From Coriobacteriia bacterium (GTDB lineage Bacteria > Actinomycetota > Coriobacteriia > Anaerosomatales > PALSA-660), in NCBI GenBank assembly GCA_025361885.1, contig JANYJF010000057.1, forward strand, positions 1 to 44,878: 44,878 bases of DNA, read 5' to 3'. The notes beneath the pieces were generated by a model. It was not told the origin of the DNA and did no database searches. It was given only the letters and a program-made list of their open reading frames with translations. A program made the position numbers and the translations under genes. Of this stretch, positions 28,617 through 40,743 are shown piece by piece (within the stretch, counting starts at the first letter, position 1; each line of letters begins with the position of its first letter).

Positions 28617-30694
28617 CCGCCACACGCGACCTTCTGTTCGAGATCGGGGTCGAGGAGATCCCGTCCGCAGCCCTGTACAACGCGATCGGGCAGCTCAAGA
28701 CCCTCGCCGTCAAAGCGCTCGACGACGCGCGTCTGGAGTACGCCGAGGTCCGCACGTACGGCGCGCCGCGGCGACTCGTCTTGATGGTCGACGGCCTCGC
28801 TGAGGTCCAGGCCGACCAGCATCTCAAGATCAAGGGCCCGGCGCTGCGTGCGGCGTTCGACGCCGAGGGCCTGCCCACCCGCGCGGCCGAAGGATTCGCG
28901 CGGGGTCGAGGAATCGCGGTCGAGGACCTCGTGCGCGAGGCGGACGGTGTGGGCGGCGAGTACGTGTACGCCGTCATCGACTCCGTGGGACTGCCTGCGG
29001 CCGACGTCCTGCCGGCACTGCTGTCCGGGCTCGTCACGCGCTTGGACTGGCCGAAGTCGCAGCGCTGGGGTGCCGGCACGGTCCGGTTCATCCGTCCTGT
29101 CCGCTCGCTGGTCGCGCTGTTCGGTGCGGACGTTGTGGAAGCGACGTTCGGCGACATCACCGCCGGGCGCGTCGTGAGCGGTCACAGGTTCATCGGCGAG
29201 CAGGCGATCGAGTTGCCGAGCGCCGAAGAGTACGACCGGGCCGCCGAGCGCGGCTGCTTCGTCTACGATCACGACGAGCGCGCCCGCATGGTCCGCGAGG
29301 GGATCGCGGCCCGCGCCGCTGACATGGGCGCCACGGCCGTGGTGCCGGACAAGACGTTCGCCGAGGTCGTCAACCTCGTGGAGTGGCCGACCGTCGCGGT
29401 CGGACATTTCGACGCCGACTTCCTGAGCGTGCCGCGCGAGGTGCTCGAGACCGCCATGGAGTCCCACCAGCGCTACTTCCCGCTGCAGGGCGCCGATGGC
29501 GCGCTGCTCAACGCCTTCGTGGTCGTGCACAACGGCGATCCGGAGCGCACGGGGCAGATCGTCGCGGGTCACGAGCGTGTCATCCGCGCGCGCCTGTCCG
29601 ATGCCGCCTTCTTCTATCGCGAGGACCTCGCGGCGTCGATGGAGGACTGGGTCGCCGGACTCGACCGGATCGTGTTCCAAGAGAAGCTCGGAACCTTGGC
29701 CGCCAAGGTCGCGCGCGTCGAGGTGCTCACGGGCGCGCTCGCGAGCCTGGCTGGCGCCGATCCCGCGGCGTCCGCCGAAGCCGTGCGCGCGGCGCACCTG
29801 TGCAAGGCCGACCTGGTCAGCCACGTCGTCGTGGAGTTCCCGAGCCTGCAAGGTGTCATGGGCCGCTACTATGCCGAGGCGGCGGGGGAGAGCCCGGCCG
29901 TTGCGCAAGGCATCGTCGAGCACTATCGGCCGCGGTACGCGGGAGACACCGTCCCCGCCACTCTTGCCGGCATGCTCGTCTCCGCTGCCGACAAGCTCGA
30001 CACCATGGTCGGCATCTTCGCGACTGGCTCCGCCCCCACGGGGTCGGCCGACCCCTACGCCCTGCGCCGCGGCGCCATCGGTGTGCTCGCGATGGTGTTC
30101 GACGGCGGCCTGAAGCTCACCTTGGACGAAGCGATCTCGTCCGCTCTCGACGGCTACGGGGAGACCCTGCCGGCGCTCGACCGCGACGCGGTCGGCCGCG
30201 CCGTCAAGGAGTTCATGGCGGGTCGCATGGAAGGCATGCTCAAGGACCGGGGTCACGCGTTCGACACCGTCGCCGCCGTGCTGGCCGTGGTTTCCGACGA
30301 TCCAGCCGACGCATTGGCGCGCGTCGAAGCGCTCACCCCGTTCCGCGATGCCGAGGCGTTCCGCGACCTCGCCATCGCCTACGGCCGTGCCGCCAACCTG
30401 TGCAGACCTGAGCTGGGCGTCGAGGCGGACCAGTCGCTCATGGACGTCCAAGAGCAATCGCTGGCGGGGGCTGTCGCGCGCGCGGAGGGTGTCGTCGCCG
30501 ACGCTTTGCGGCAGAGGGCGTACAGCGCGGTGCTGGACGAGGCCGCGGCACTGCGCGACCCGATCGACGCGTTCTTCGACGCGGTGCTCGTGATGGACCC
30601 CGACCCGGCCCTTCGCGATATGCGGCTGCGTCTTCTCAACCGATTCGTGGCGGTGTTCGCGGCGTTCGCGGACTTCGCGCGCCTGGAGGGCTGA
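28613..30694 (+). CDS. glyS: Glycyl-tRNA synthetase beta subunit
   Basis: The beta subunit binds tRNA-Gly and carries the HD-like and anticodon-binding regions. The 693-residue product begins [20 protein letters not shown] and includes [45 protein letters not shown] and [14 protein letters not shown], all typical of GlyS. Length is normal. GTG 28613 overlaps the glyQ stop as GTGA, and AAGGAAGG upstream is the ribosome site. It ends 48 bases before ppsR, which may be read through from the same transcript. Confidence 0.97.
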   Translation: MTATRDLLFEIGVEEIPSAALYNAIGQLKTLAVKALDDARLEYAEVRTYGAPRRLVLMVDGLAEVQADQHLKIKGPALRAAFDAEGLPTRAAEGFARGRGIAVEDLVREADGVGGEYVYAVIDSVGLPAADVLPALLSGLVTRLDWPKSQRWGAGTVRFIRPVRSLVALFGADVVEATFGDITAGRVVSGHRFIGEQAIELPSAEEYDRAAERGCFVYDHDERARMVREGIAARAADMGATAVVPDKTFAEVVNLVEWPTVAVGHFDADFLSVPREVLETAMESHQRYFPLQGADGALLNAFVVVHNGDPERTGQIVAGHERVIRARLSDAAFFYREDLAASMEDWVAGLDRIVFQEKLGTLAAKVARVEVLTGALASLAGADPAASAEAVRAAHLCKADLVSHVVVEFPSLQGVMGRYYAEAAGESPAVAQGIVEHYRPRYAGDTVPATLAGMLVSAADKLDTMVGIFATGSAPTGSADPYALRRGAIGVLAMVFDGGLKLTLDEAISSALDGYGETLPALDRDAVGRAVKEFMAGRMEGMLKDRGHAFDTVAAVLAVVSDDPADALARVEALTPFRDAEAFRDLAIAYGRAANLCRPELGVEADQSLMDVQEQSLAGAVARAEGVVADALRQRAYSAVLDEAAALRDPIDAFFDAVLVMDPDPALRDMRLRLLNRFVAVFAAFADFARLEG

Positions 30695-30742
30695 CCGGTC
30701 GAGTCGGCTCACGGCGCCCAGCCCACTGGAGGAGGCAGCACG

Positions 30743-31558
30743 ATGTCCGAGGTCTCGAACGTCTACATCTTGTCCGACTCGCTCGGCGAGACGGCGGACC
30801 AGGTGGCAAAGGCCGCGCTCTCGCAGTTCGAGGCGGACCTGTTCCACATCGTGCGACTCCCCAAGGTGGGCTCGACCGTGCAGCTGGAGCAGCTCGTCGT
30901 CGCGGCGTGCGGGGAGCGATGCCTGTTCCTCTACACGCTCGCCGACCCGAGCCTTCGCGAGGAGATGCGCCACATCGCGAACAAGGTCGACATCCTGGCC
31001 ATCGACATCCTGGGGCCGTGCATCGAGGCGCTCGCCCTGATCTCCGGCGAGGTCCCGGCGTGGGAAGCAGGCATGATCCGCAAGACCGACCGCGGCTACT
31101 TCGAGAAGATCGAGGCGCTGGAGTTCGCGGTCAAGCATGATGACGGCCGCGGCGCCGAGGAACTCGACGAGGCGGAGATCGTGTTGATAGGCGTGAGCCG
31201 CACATCGAAGACCCCGCTGTCGATGTACCTGGCGTTCAAGGGCTACAGGGTGGCCAACGTGCCGCTCATGTCCGAGGTCGACCCGCCGCCGCAGCTCATG
31301 GAGATCGACAATCGCAAGATCTTCGGCCTCATCTCCTCGCCGGAGATGCTCGCCGAGATACGCGGACAGCGCATCTCGGACCTGGGGTTGTACGCGCGGC
31401 GTTACGCGGACCGCGAAGCCATCGAGCGCGAGGTGGACAACGCCAGGGCACTCATGCGCCGCATCGGCTGCCTCATCGTGAAGACGGAAGCGCGCGCCAT
31501 CGAGGAGACCGCGCAGGAGATCCTGCGCCACCTGGAGGCGTCCCGCGGGCACGCGTGA
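30743..31558 (+). CDS. ppsR: Pyruvate phosphate dikinase regulatory protein (kinase/pyrophosphorylase)
   Basis: A bifunctional DUF299 enzyme that inactivates pyruvate phosphate dikinase by ADP-dependent phosphorylation of an active-site Thr and reactivates it by phosphorolysis. The 271-residue product has NVYILSDSLGETADQV at the start, the P-loop-like IGVSRTSKTPLSMYLA, and MSEVDPPPQLMEID followed by RISDLGLYARRYAD. GGAGGAGG precedes the ATG. The target gene ppdK lies just downstream but is separated by 350 bases with its own promoter and a repeat element, so the pair is linked in function but not in one simple operon. Confidence 0.95.
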   Translation: MSEVSNVYILSDSLGETADQVAKAALSQFEADLFHIVRLPKVGSTVQLEQLVVAACGERCLFLYTLADPSLREEMRHIANKVDILAIDILGPCIEALALISGEVPAWEAGMIRKTDRGYFEKIEALEFAVKHDDGRGAEELDEAEIVLIGVSRTSKTPLSMYLAFKGYRVANVPLMSEVDPPPQLMEIDNRKIFGLISSPEMLAEIRGQRISDLGLYARRYADREAIEREVDNARALMRRIGCLIVKTEARAIEETAQEILRHLEASRGHA

Positions 31559-31587
31559 GACGGCTGCCCGCGCCTGCGCCCGCACCC

Positions 31588-31607
31588 GCCCCGCCCCGCC
31601 CCGCCCC
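31588..31607. repeat. GCCCC pentanucleotide repeat
   Basis: Four consecutive GCCCC units within a C-rich stretch (about 31566-31610), immediately left of repeat element copy B. Copy A also has a GC-only tandem array on its left side, although of a different unit. Confidence 0.85.
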
Positions 31608-31616
31608 GCACCTTCA

Positions 31617-31753
31617 GGTACCCTCTCGGCGGGCCACAGGCGGTCGCCTGTTAGTGCCAGGTAACACAGGTAGTCACCTGTGGGCCCACAGGCGCCTGCC
31701 TGTAAGGCCCAGATAACACAGGCCGCCGCCTGTGGGCCACCAAAAGGGTGTCC
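31617..31753. repeat. Four-palindrome repeat element, copy B
   Basis: The core, 31635-31734, is exactly 100 bp with the same layout as copy A: 18-bp palindromes at 31635-31652, 31665-31682, 31687-31704 and 31717-31734, separated by 12, 4 and 12 bp. All begin CACAGG. Both 12-bp separators point the same way (AGTGCCAGGTAA and AGGCCCAGATAA), unlike copy A. Palindrome 2 has a T-A pair where others have C-G, a compensatory change. The flanks GGTACCCTCTCGGCGG (left) and GGACACCCTTTTGGTGG (right, minus strand) form an imperfect inverted pair and resemble those of copy A. Confidence 0.9.
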
Positions 31754-31808
31754 GACTGCGCGCTCGCTCTCGAGCGAGGGAAGGCCGAACGGCGCGGGCC
31801 CCGGAATC

Positions 31809-31837
31809 CTGACGGCGGCGGGCGCGTAGGGTACGAT
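31809..31837 (+). promoter_or_regulatory. Probable ppdK promoter
   Basis: -35 CTGACG (31809-31814), 17 bases, -10 TACGAT (31832-31837), each matching four of six consensus bases. Transcription would begin near 31844, giving a leader of about 65 bases before the TTG start. Confidence 0.55.
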
Positions 31838-31908
31838 ACCGAATACGCCGCAAGGCGATATCCAGTCCAGGGGACTCAGATCAGTAAGCCGAGTAAGGGA
31901 GTGGGGAA

Positions 31909-34650
<2,742 letters not shown>

Positions 34651-34684
34651 CGGCGGGCATCGGCACCGCGACGCGGGGGGAACA

Positions 34685-34861
34685 ATGGTCGGCAGGACGA
34701 AGCTTTTTCAGGAGACGCGGTCGCCGCTCATCCGCGGATTCACCCGTCCCCGCAGGTCGGGCGGGAAGACGGCAGCCATATGGATCGCCGTCGTGGTGGT
34801 CATCGCAGCGATCGTCTTGGTTGTCACATCGTTGATCTACCATTGGCCGGTGTCGCTGTAG
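34685..34861 (+). CDS. 58-residue single-pass membrane protein
   Basis: A small frame between ppdK and dgt. ATG 34685 has a GGGGGG ribosome-site-like run four bases upstream, and TAG is at 34859-34861. The product has a basic N-terminal half (Arg/Lys-rich to about residue 29), one hydrophobic helix (AAIWIAVVVVIAAIVLVVTS, residues 30-49) and a short end, IYHWPVSL. The positive-inside charge pattern predicts a cytoplasmic N-terminus. I recognise no family. Clean start signals, a complete helix and a gap otherwise lacking function make it a plausible real gene, but conservation would have to confirm it. Confidence 0.6.
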   Translation: MVGRTKLFQETRSPLIRGFTRPRRSGGKTAAIWIAVVVVIAAIVLVVTSLIYHWPVSL

Positions 34862-34882
34862 CCAGGCGGGCCTTCGGACCTT

Positions 34883-35950
34883 ATGGCGAGCATCGGAAGG
34901 GAAGCTTGGGTACGCGTGACCATCACCACTCGTCAGATGGCCGAGGCCGAGGAGCACGAGCGCCTCACGCCGCGCGCTGCCTTCTCCGACGCCAATCGAG
35001 GCCGCGAGCGCCCGCTCGAGCTCGATCCCCTGCGCACCGAGTTCCAGCGCGACCGCGACCGGATCATCCACTGCAAGGCGTTCCGGCGCCTGTCGCACAA
35101 GACGCAGGTATTCCTGGCGCCCGAGGGCGATCACTACCGCACGCGCCTGACGCACACCCTCGAGGTCGCGCAGATAGCGCGGTCCATCGCACGCGCGCTG
35201 TCCCTGAACGAGGACCTCACCGAGGCCATCGCACTCGGGCACGACCTGGGTCACACCCCGTTCGGTCATACGGGCGAACAGGCGATGAGCGAGTGCCTCG
35301 CCGAGATTGCCGACCGCTACCCGGGCATGCACGTCCCCTTCGAGCACAACCTGCAGTCGCTTCGCATCGTCGAGGTGCTCGAGTACGAGGGGAAGGGCCT
35401 GAACCTGACGTGGGAGGTCCGCGACGGCATCGCGCACCACACCGGCTCGCAGCGGGCCGCCACCCTCGAGGGCCAGATCGTGGCCACCGCGGACCGGATC
35501 GCCTACATCAACCACGACATCGACGACGCCATGCGCGCGGGCGTGCTGACCGAGGCCGACCTTCCCGCGCACTGCACCGGCGTTCTCGGACACAACCACG
35601 GCGCCCGGATCACCACCATGGTGCAGGACATGGTCCGCACCAGTGAGGACGCCGATGAGATCCGCATGTCGGAGCCGGTGTGGGAGGCGATGGGCGAGCT
35701 GAGGGCGTTCCTGTTCGAGCGCGTCTACTTCGGATCGATCGCCAAGATCGAGGAGCCCAAGGCGCACAACTTGGTCGCCGCCCTGTTCCGCCACTTCATG
35801 GCGCATCCCGACGAGCTTCCCGACGACCAGTTGCCGGCGACACCCGACGAGCTGCCGCTGATGGTCACCGACTACATCGCGGGCATGACGGACCGCTTCG
35901 CCATCCGCACCTACGAGGGCATCTTCCTGCCGCGCAGTTGGATGGTGTAG
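34883..35950 (+). CDS. dgt: Deoxyguanosine triphosphate triphosphohydrolase-like protein
   Basis: An HD-domain dNTP triphosphohydrolase that cleaves dNTPs to deoxynucleosides and triphosphate. The 355-residue frame has LDPLRTEFQRDRDRIIHCKA, FRRLSHKTQVF, the metal-binding His in RTRLTHTLEVAQ, and GHDLGHTPFGHTGE, with FEHNLQSLR and DGIAHHTG further on. The start is uncertain: ATG 34883 (used here), GTG 34916 with GGAAGGGAAG upstream, and ATG 34937 are all in frame before conserved sequence begins. The order dgt-dnaG-rpoD, with a three-base gap to dnaG, is common and makes them one operon. Confidence 0.94.
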   Translation: MASIGREAWVRVTITTRQMAEAEEHERLTPRAAFSDANRGRERPLELDPLRTEFQRDRDRIIHCKAFRRLSHKTQVFLAPEGDHYRTRLTHTLEVAQIARSIARALSLNEDLTEAIALGHDLGHTPFGHTGEQAMSECLAEIADRYPGMHVPFEHNLQSLRIVEVLEYEGKGLNLTWEVRDGIAHHTGSQRAATLEGQIVATADRIAYINHDIDDAMRAGVLTEADLPAHCTGVLGHNHGARITTMVQDMVRTSEDADEIRMSEPVWEAMGELRAFLFERVYFGSIAKIEEPKAHNLVAALFRHFMAHPDELPDDQLPATPDELPLMVTDYIAGMTDRFAIRTYEGIFLPRSWMV

Positions 35951-35953
35951 GCG

Positions 35954-37876
35954 ATGGGCCGCATCTCGGACGAGGACGTCACGCGAGTCCGGGACGCCAC
36001 GGACCTGGTCCAGCTGGTATCGGAGACCGTGCCGCTCAACCAGAAGGGCCGGCTGTTCTGGGGCCGCTGCCCCTTCCACGGCGAGAAGACCCCGTCGTTC
36101 AAGGTGGATCCCGGCACGCAGCTGTGGCACTGCTTCGGGTGCGGTCTGGGCGGCGACGCGTTCGGGTTCGTCATGCGCTCCGAGAACCTCGACTTCCCCG
36201 ACACGGTGCGCCGGCTCGCCGAGCGTGCGAGGATCGAGATCCACGAGGAGTCCGGCGGCGGTCCGGTGGGACAGAAGGAGCGGCTGATGGCCGCATGCGA
36301 GGCCACCGCCGAGTTCTACCACAAGCAGCTGACCTCCTCGCGCGAAGCAGGGCCGGCCAAGGCGCGCGAGTATCTGGCCAGGCGCGGGTTCAACACCGAG
36401 GTCGCGAAGCGGTTCCGTCTGGGCTTCGCGCCGGGCCGCGGAGCGCTGGCCGCTCACCTCGGTCGGCTGGGCTTCACGTCCGAAGAGATCGTCATCGCGA
36501 ACCTCGCCATGCGCGACGAGCGCACGAACAAGCTTCGCGACCGATTCTACGAGCGCGTCATGTTCCCGATCACCGACCTGTCGGGGCGCGTGATCGCGTT
36601 CGGCGGCCGCGTCATCGGCACCGGTGAGCCCAAGTACCTCAACTCGTCGGACACGCCCGTGTTCCACAAGTCCGCGAACATGTACGGCATCGCCATGGCG
36701 AAGGCGGACATAGTGCGGACCGGCGTGGCTGTGGTCGTGGAGGGTTACACGGACGTCATAGCGCTGCACGAGGCGGAGATGCGCAACGCCGTCGCCACGC
36801 TCGGGACCGCGCTGACCCCGCAGCACGTCAAGCTGCTGGGCCGCTTTGCCAAGAGCGTCGTGTACCTGTTCGACGGCGACGAGGCCGGGATGCGCGCAGC
36901 CGACCGGGCCGGGGAGTTCCTGGACTGGCAGGCGACGCCGGAGGCCGGCAGCGCGCGCATCGACCTGAAGGTCGCGCTGATCCCGGACGGGATGGACCCC
37001 GCGGACTACGTGGGCATCAAGGGCGCGGACGGCATGCAGCTCGTGGTCGATAACGCGCAGCCGCTACTGCGGTTCGTGCTCGACCGGCGCCTCGCCAAGC
37101 ACGACCTCACCAGCCCGGAGGGTCGCTCCCGGGCGCTGGCGTCCGCGGTCCGCGTGCTCGCGGGCATCAAAGGCTCGCTGCTCGCGCAGGACTACGCGAA
37201 CTACCTCGCGGGGCGACTGACCACCGACTACGCGACGGTCCTCGCTGTGCTCAAGGACGCGAAGCCGGAGCCGGCCGCCGCCGCGCACCGGGCCGACGCC
37301 GAGGCGGGGGAGGCGGCGGCCGGCTTTGGCAGCGGGGCCGCCGGCGCAGGCGGGGGCACGCCCCCCGCGGCGCGCAAGGCCGCCCGCATGCCCGCGCAGG
37401 AGCGCGCGGAGGTGGAACTTCTTCGCCTGTTGACGCTGTATCCCGCGTTCAGGGGACAAGAGGTACGGGAGTTGCTTACAGTCCAGGACACCATGAGTTC
37501 GCCGGAGACCCTGGCGTTGGCGTCCGCCGTTCTCGACGCTGGAACCCTCATCGAACACGACCTGTACTCCGCCGTATCGGCCTCGCTGGGACGCGATGCG
37601 GCCGAGCCGTTGAGCGCGTGGCTGACCGGCGCGGGAGACGAAGTGGACGACACCGGGGCCGGCAACGTAGAATCGACGTTTCGGGAAACCGTGGTGAGAC
37701 TCAAGGATTTCGCCCTGCGACGTCAAATACTCACACTACAGGCGCGAATGGGTTCTACCGACGGGGTAAAGGACCCGTCGGGCTATGACGAGCTGTTTCG
37801 AAAGATCGCGATGCTCAGACGTTCACAGGAGTTGCTGCGCGCGAGCGACGCCATGACCGACGACACGGAGGCGTGA
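35954..37876 (+). CDS. dnaG: DNA primase
   Basis: DnaG makes RNA primers for chromosomal replication. The 640-residue product has the N-terminal zinc-binding domain with Cys39, His42, Cys60 and Cys63 (CPFHGEKTPSF, WHCFGCG), the RNA-polymerase core with RFRLGFAPG and FPITDLSGRVIAFGGR, the TOPRIM acidic motif VVEGYTDVIAL and YLFDGDEAGMRAA, and a C-terminal helicase-binding region. An Ala/Gly-rich linker with APKPAAA-like composition (residues about 437-475) precedes the C-terminal domain. The start follows dgt by three bases. rpoD begins nine bases after the stop. Confidence 0.97.
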   Translation: MGRISDEDVTRVRDATDLVQLVSETVPLNQKGRLFWGRCPFHGEKTPSFKVDPGTQLWHCFGCGLGGDAFGFVMRSENLDFPDTVRRLAERARIEIHEESGGGPVGQKERLMAACEATAEFYHKQLTSSREAGPAKAREYLARRGFNTEVAKRFRLGFAPGRGALAAHLGRLGFTSEEIVIANLAMRDERTNKLRDRFYERVMFPITDLSGRVIAFGGRVIGTGEPKYLNSSDTPVFHKSANMYGIAMAKADIVRTGVAVVVEGYTDVIALHEAEMRNAVATLGTALTPQHVKLLGRFAKSVVYLFDGDEAGMRAADRAGEFLDWQATPEAGSARIDLKVALIPDGMDPADYVGIKGADGMQLVVDNAQPLLRFVLDRRLAKHDLTSPEGRSRALASAVRVLAGIKGSLLAQDYANYLAGRLTTDYATVLAVLKDAKPEPAAAAHRADAEAGEAAAGFGSGAAGAGGGTPPAARKAARMPAQERAEVELLRLLTLYPAFRGQEVRELLTVQDTMSSPETLALASAVLDAGTLIEHDLYSAVSASLGRDAAEPLSAWLTGAGDEVDDTGAGNVESTFRETVVRLKDFALRRQILTLQARMGSTDGVKDPSGYDELFRKIAMLRRSQELLRASDAMTDDTEA

Positions 37877-37885
37877 CACACCCCA

Positions 37886-39334
37886 GTGACTGCCACACCA
37901 AGCAACGATATGCCGGCCGCTGAGCCGAAGACCGTCGCGAAGAAGACCGTCGCGAAGAAGACCGCGCCCGCCAAGAAGGCTGCAGTCGAAACGCCCGTTG
38001 AAGCCAAGGCTGCGCCCGCCAAGAGGACGACAGCCGCGAAGAAGCCTGCGGCCGGTTCCGGCAAGGTCGCGCCCGAGCTCGAGCTCGCCGAGGTCAGGAC
38101 GCTCGTGAAGATCGGCAAGTCCAAGGGCTCGCTGACCGAGGACGAGATCGGCGGCGCGCTGTCCGACATCGACCTGTCGGAAGAACAGGTCGAGAACATC
38201 TACGCGCACTTCTCGAAGGCCGGGATCGACGTCACCGAAGATCACGGTGCCGGCGCGGCCGGCGGAGAGGCCGAGGACATCCTGCTCGAGGCGGACGACA
38301 CCGTCGCCCCGGTGGTCGAAGAAGTCCCCGAGATCGCCATCCCCGTGCCGAAGCCGGCCATCAAGGGCAAGAAGAAGGCCCGCAAGCGCGCCGACACCCA
38401 TGCGATGTCGCCCCTGACCTCCGACCCGGTGCGCATGTACCTCAAGGAGATCGGCAAAGTCTCGCTGCTCAACGCGCGCCAGGAGGTCGACCTCGCGAAG
38501 AAGATCGAGGCCGGTCTCATCGCCACGGCGGCGCTCGAGGAAGCCGAGGACAACAACGTCAAGTTGGACCGCACCCAAGAGCGCGGCTACCAGCGTATCG
38601 AGGCCATCGGCCTGTCGGCCAAGCGCCAGCTCGTCGAGGCGAACCTGCGACTGGTCGTGTCGATCGCCAAGCGGTACGTCGGGCGAGGGATGCTGTTCCT
38701 GGACCTCATCCAAGAGGGAAACCTCGGACTGATCCGCGCAGTCGAGAAGTTCGACTACGGCAAGGGCTTCAAGTTCTCCACCTACGCCACGTGGTGGATC
38801 CGCCAGGCCATAACCCGCGCCATCGCGGACCAGGCCCGCACGATCCGCATCCCCGTGCATATGGTGGAGACCATCAACAAGCTCATCCGCGTGCAGCGCA
38901 ACCTGCTGCAGGAGCTCGGCCGCGAACCCACACCGGACGAGATCGGCGCGCAGATGGAGATGACCGCTGAGCGGGTCCGCGAGATCCTCAAGATCTCGCA
39001 GGAGCCGGTGTCGCTCGAGACGCCGATCGGCGAGGAGGAAGACTCCCAGTTGGGAGACTTCATCGAGGATTCCGAGGCCATCGTGCCGCCGGACGCCGCG
39101 AGCTTCTCGATGCTGCAGACGCAGCTCGGTCGCGTGCTCGACTCGCTGTCCGAGCGTGAGCGCAAGGTCATCGAGTTACGGTTCGGCCTGGTGGACGGGC
39201 ACCCGCGCACGCTCGAGGAGGTCGGACGGGAGTTCGGCGTCACCCGCGAGCGGATCCGGCAGATCGAGTCGAAGACGCTGTGCAAGCTGCGGCACCCGTC
39301 GCGATCGAGCAAGCTGAAGGATTACCTGGAGTAA
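37886..39334 (+). CDS. rpoD: Primary RNA polymerase sigma factor (group 1 sigma-70)
   Basis: The main sigma factor that directs RNA polymerase to housekeeping promoters. The 482-residue product has a Lys/Ala-rich N-terminal tail with KTVAKK repeats, a region 1.1-like segment ([20 protein letters not shown]), region 1.2 ([16 protein letters not shown]), region 2 with [20 protein letters not shown], region 3, and region 4 with [21 protein letters not shown] 37886 is the likely start. GGAGG is 14 bases upstream, and ATG 37910 is an alternative. Placement directly after dnaG is the conserved rpoD/sigA position, which marks this copy rather than its neighbour as the essential one. Confidence 0.96.
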   Translation: MTATPSNDMPAAEPKTVAKKTVAKKTAPAKKAAVETPVEAKAAPAKRTTAAKKPAAGSGKVAPELELAEVRTLVKIGKSKGSLTEDEIGGALSDIDLSEEQVENIYAHFSKAGIDVTEDHGAGAAGGEAEDILLEADDTVAPVVEEVPEIAIPVPKPAIKGKKKARKRADTHAMSPLTSDPVRMYLKEIGKVSLLNARQEVDLAKKIEAGLIATAALEEAEDNNVKLDRTQERGYQRIEAIGLSAKRQLVEANLRLVVSIAKRYVGRGMLFLDLIQEGNLGLIRAVEKFDYGKGFKFSTYATWWIRQAITRAIADQARTIRIPVHMVETINKLIRVQRNLLQELGREPTPDEIGAQMEMTAERVREILKISQEPVSLETPIGEEEDSQLGDFIEDSEAIVPPDAASFSMLQTQLGRVLDSLSERERKVIELRFGLVDGHPRTLEEVGREFGVTRERIRQIESKTLCKLRHPSRSSKLKDYLE

Positions 39335-39370
39335 GAGGCACCGCCCGCAAGCACGTGCGAGCACGGACCC

Positions 39371-39394
39371 AGACCCCCGCACCCACGGGGGTCT
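39371..39394 (+). terminator. Terminator-like hairpin after rpoD
   Basis: AGACCCCC (39371-39378) pairs with GGGGGTCT (39387-39394) around an eight-base loop, 36 bases past the rpoD stop. No T-run follows, so it may be a partial or factor-dependent stop. Confidence 0.6.
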
Positions 39395-39446
39395 CGCCGT
39401 CCAAAGAATTATCGTCGACCGGCCGGCGAAAGTCCGGTGGTGTGGC

Positions 39447-39475
39447 GTGACACACGACAAGTACTACGGTAGGAA
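39447..39475 (+). promoter_or_regulatory. Probable promoter of the second sigma factor gene
   Basis: GTGACA (39447-39452), 17 bases, TAGGAA (39470-39475). The -35 matches five of six consensus bases; the -10 is weaker. It lies 27 bases before the ATG, so the second sigma gene probably has its own transcript. Confidence 0.5.
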
Positions 39476-39502
39476 CTCACGATCCGAAGATGGAGAAACC
39501 GC

Positions 39503-40483
39503 ATGCCCCCAGTGAAGACCAAAAAGGCCGTCCGGACCGCCGCCGCGGCCACCGCCAACTCGCTCGCCCCCGATCCCATCCGGCAATACCTCAAGGAGAT
39601 CGGCCGGGTGCCGCTGCTCAACGCCCGCCAAGAGGTCGAACTCGCCAAGAAGGTCGAGGCTGGCGCGGCAGCAGCCACGGCGCTCGACGTGGCCAAGGCC
39701 GACGGCGTGTCTCTCGACCCCACCGAGGTGCGCCGTCTGCATCGCATCGAGGCGAACGGCCAGGTGGCCCGCAAGCACATGGCCTCGGCCAACCTCCGGC
39801 TCGTGGTGTCCATCGCACGGCGCTACAACAACCACGGGCTGTCCCTGCTCGACCTCATCCAGGAGGGCAGTGTCGGCCTGCTGCGCGCCGTCGAGAAGTT
39901 CGACTACAACAGAGGCTTCAAGTTCTCAACGTACGCCACGTGGTGGATCCGCCAGGCCATCACCCGCGCGATCGCGGACCAGGGCCGCACCATCCGCATC
40001 CCGGTGCACATGGTCGAGACGATCAACCAGCTCACGCGCATCCAGCGCACGCTCGTCCAGGAACTCGGGCGCGAGCCCACGGAAGAGGAGATAGGCGAGC
40101 GGGCCGAGATGACCCCGGAGCGCGTGCGGGAGATCCTCAAGATCTCGCAGGCCCCGACGAGCCTGGATAGCCCGATCGGCGAGGAGGGCGACGGCAGACT
40201 CGGTGACTTCATCGAGGACTCCGACGCCGTGGCCCCGCCCGAGGCGGCCGAGGACTCGGTCATGCGGGAGCAGCTGCACGGCATCCTCCGCACGCTGCCG
40301 GACCGCGAGCGCAAGGTTATCGAGCTGCGCTACGGGCTCATCGACGGGCATCCCCGCACGCTCGAGGAGGTCGGTCGCGAGTTCGGAGTCACCCGCGAGC
40401 GCATCCGCCAGATCGAGTCCAAGACGCTGTCGAAGCTGCGTCATCCCTCGCGGTCGGGCAAGCTCAAGGACTACATAGACTAG
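39503..40483 (+). CDS. Second primary-type sigma factor (group 2 sigma-70)
   Basis: A 326-residue paralogue of the adjacent rpoD product. It lacks region 1.1 and starts near region 1.2 ([19 protein letters not shown]). Regions 2.3-2.4 ([20 protein letters not shown]) and 4.2 ([18 protein letters not shown]) are almost identical to rpoD, so it should read much the same promoters. The region between 1.2 and 2.1 differs ([20 protein letters not shown]). Absence of region 1.1 is typical of group 2 factors active in stationary phase or stress. It has its own promoter, a GGAGA ribosome site and a strong terminator. Tandem position suggests local duplication. Confidence 0.93.
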   Translation: MPPVKTKKAVRTAAAATANSLAPDPIRQYLKEIGRVPLLNARQEVELAKKVEAGAAAATALDVAKADGVSLDPTEVRRLHRIEANGQVARKHMASANLRLVVSIARRYNNHGLSLLDLIQEGSVGLLRAVEKFDYNRGFKFSTYATWWIRQAITRAIADQGRTIRIPVHMVETINQLTRIQRTLVQELGREPTEEEIGERAEMTPERVREILKISQAPTSLDSPIGEEGDGRLGDFIEDSDAVAPPEAAEDSVMREQLHGILRTLPDRERKVIELRYGLIDGHPRTLEEVGREFGVTRERIRQIESKTLSKLRHPSRSGKLKDYID

Positions 40484-40512
40484 CGGCGGATCTGGGAAAG
40501 AACGTATGTGTC

Positions 40513-40549
40513 GCAGCGCCTCGGCCCTCATCGGCCGGGGCGCTGCTTT
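40513..40549 (+). terminator. Rho-independent terminator after the second sigma factor
   Basis: GCAGCGCCTCGGCC (40513-40526) pairs with GGCCGGGGCGCTGC (40533-40546), a 14-bp stem with one G-U pair and a six-base loop, followed by TTT. It lies about 30 bases after the stop codon. Confidence 0.9.
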
Positions 40550-40637
40550 GCCTACAGCTCGCGAAGGGGGAGAGCCAGCGTGCCGTCCCCGAGTCCGACG
40601 GCGACTTCGCCGGGGTGCACGACGTAGCGACACTCTC

Positions 40638-40684
40638 CGAATGTGTGCAAGTTTGCATTCGAAATGCAAAGTTGCACACATTCG
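40638..40684. repeat. 47-bp near-perfect palindrome
   Basis: Outer arms CGAATGTGTGCAA (40638-40650) and TTGCACACATTCG (40672-40684) pair perfectly over 13 bp. Inner arms TTTGCATT (40652-40659) and AATGCAAA (40663-40670) pair over 8 bp around a three-base centre. Only one G-G position interrupts each side. The segment is clearly richer in A+T than its surroundings and has no T-tract after it. Confidence 0.9.
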
Positions 40685-40743
40685 CCAAGGCAACGACTCG
40701 TTCACTAGCGCCTGTCAGTCGTTGTTTGACGCCCGTCACGTGA

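Noticed and set aside
28397-31585. Long open minus-strand frame opposite glyS and ppsR
   Set aside because: Same reason: it is antisense to two well-identified genes and shows no recognisable protein features.
31831-31839. GGTACGATA before ppdK resembling the 16-bp inverted-repeat arm at 41201
   Set aside because: Only nine to ten bases match and it is better explained as the ppdK -10 region.
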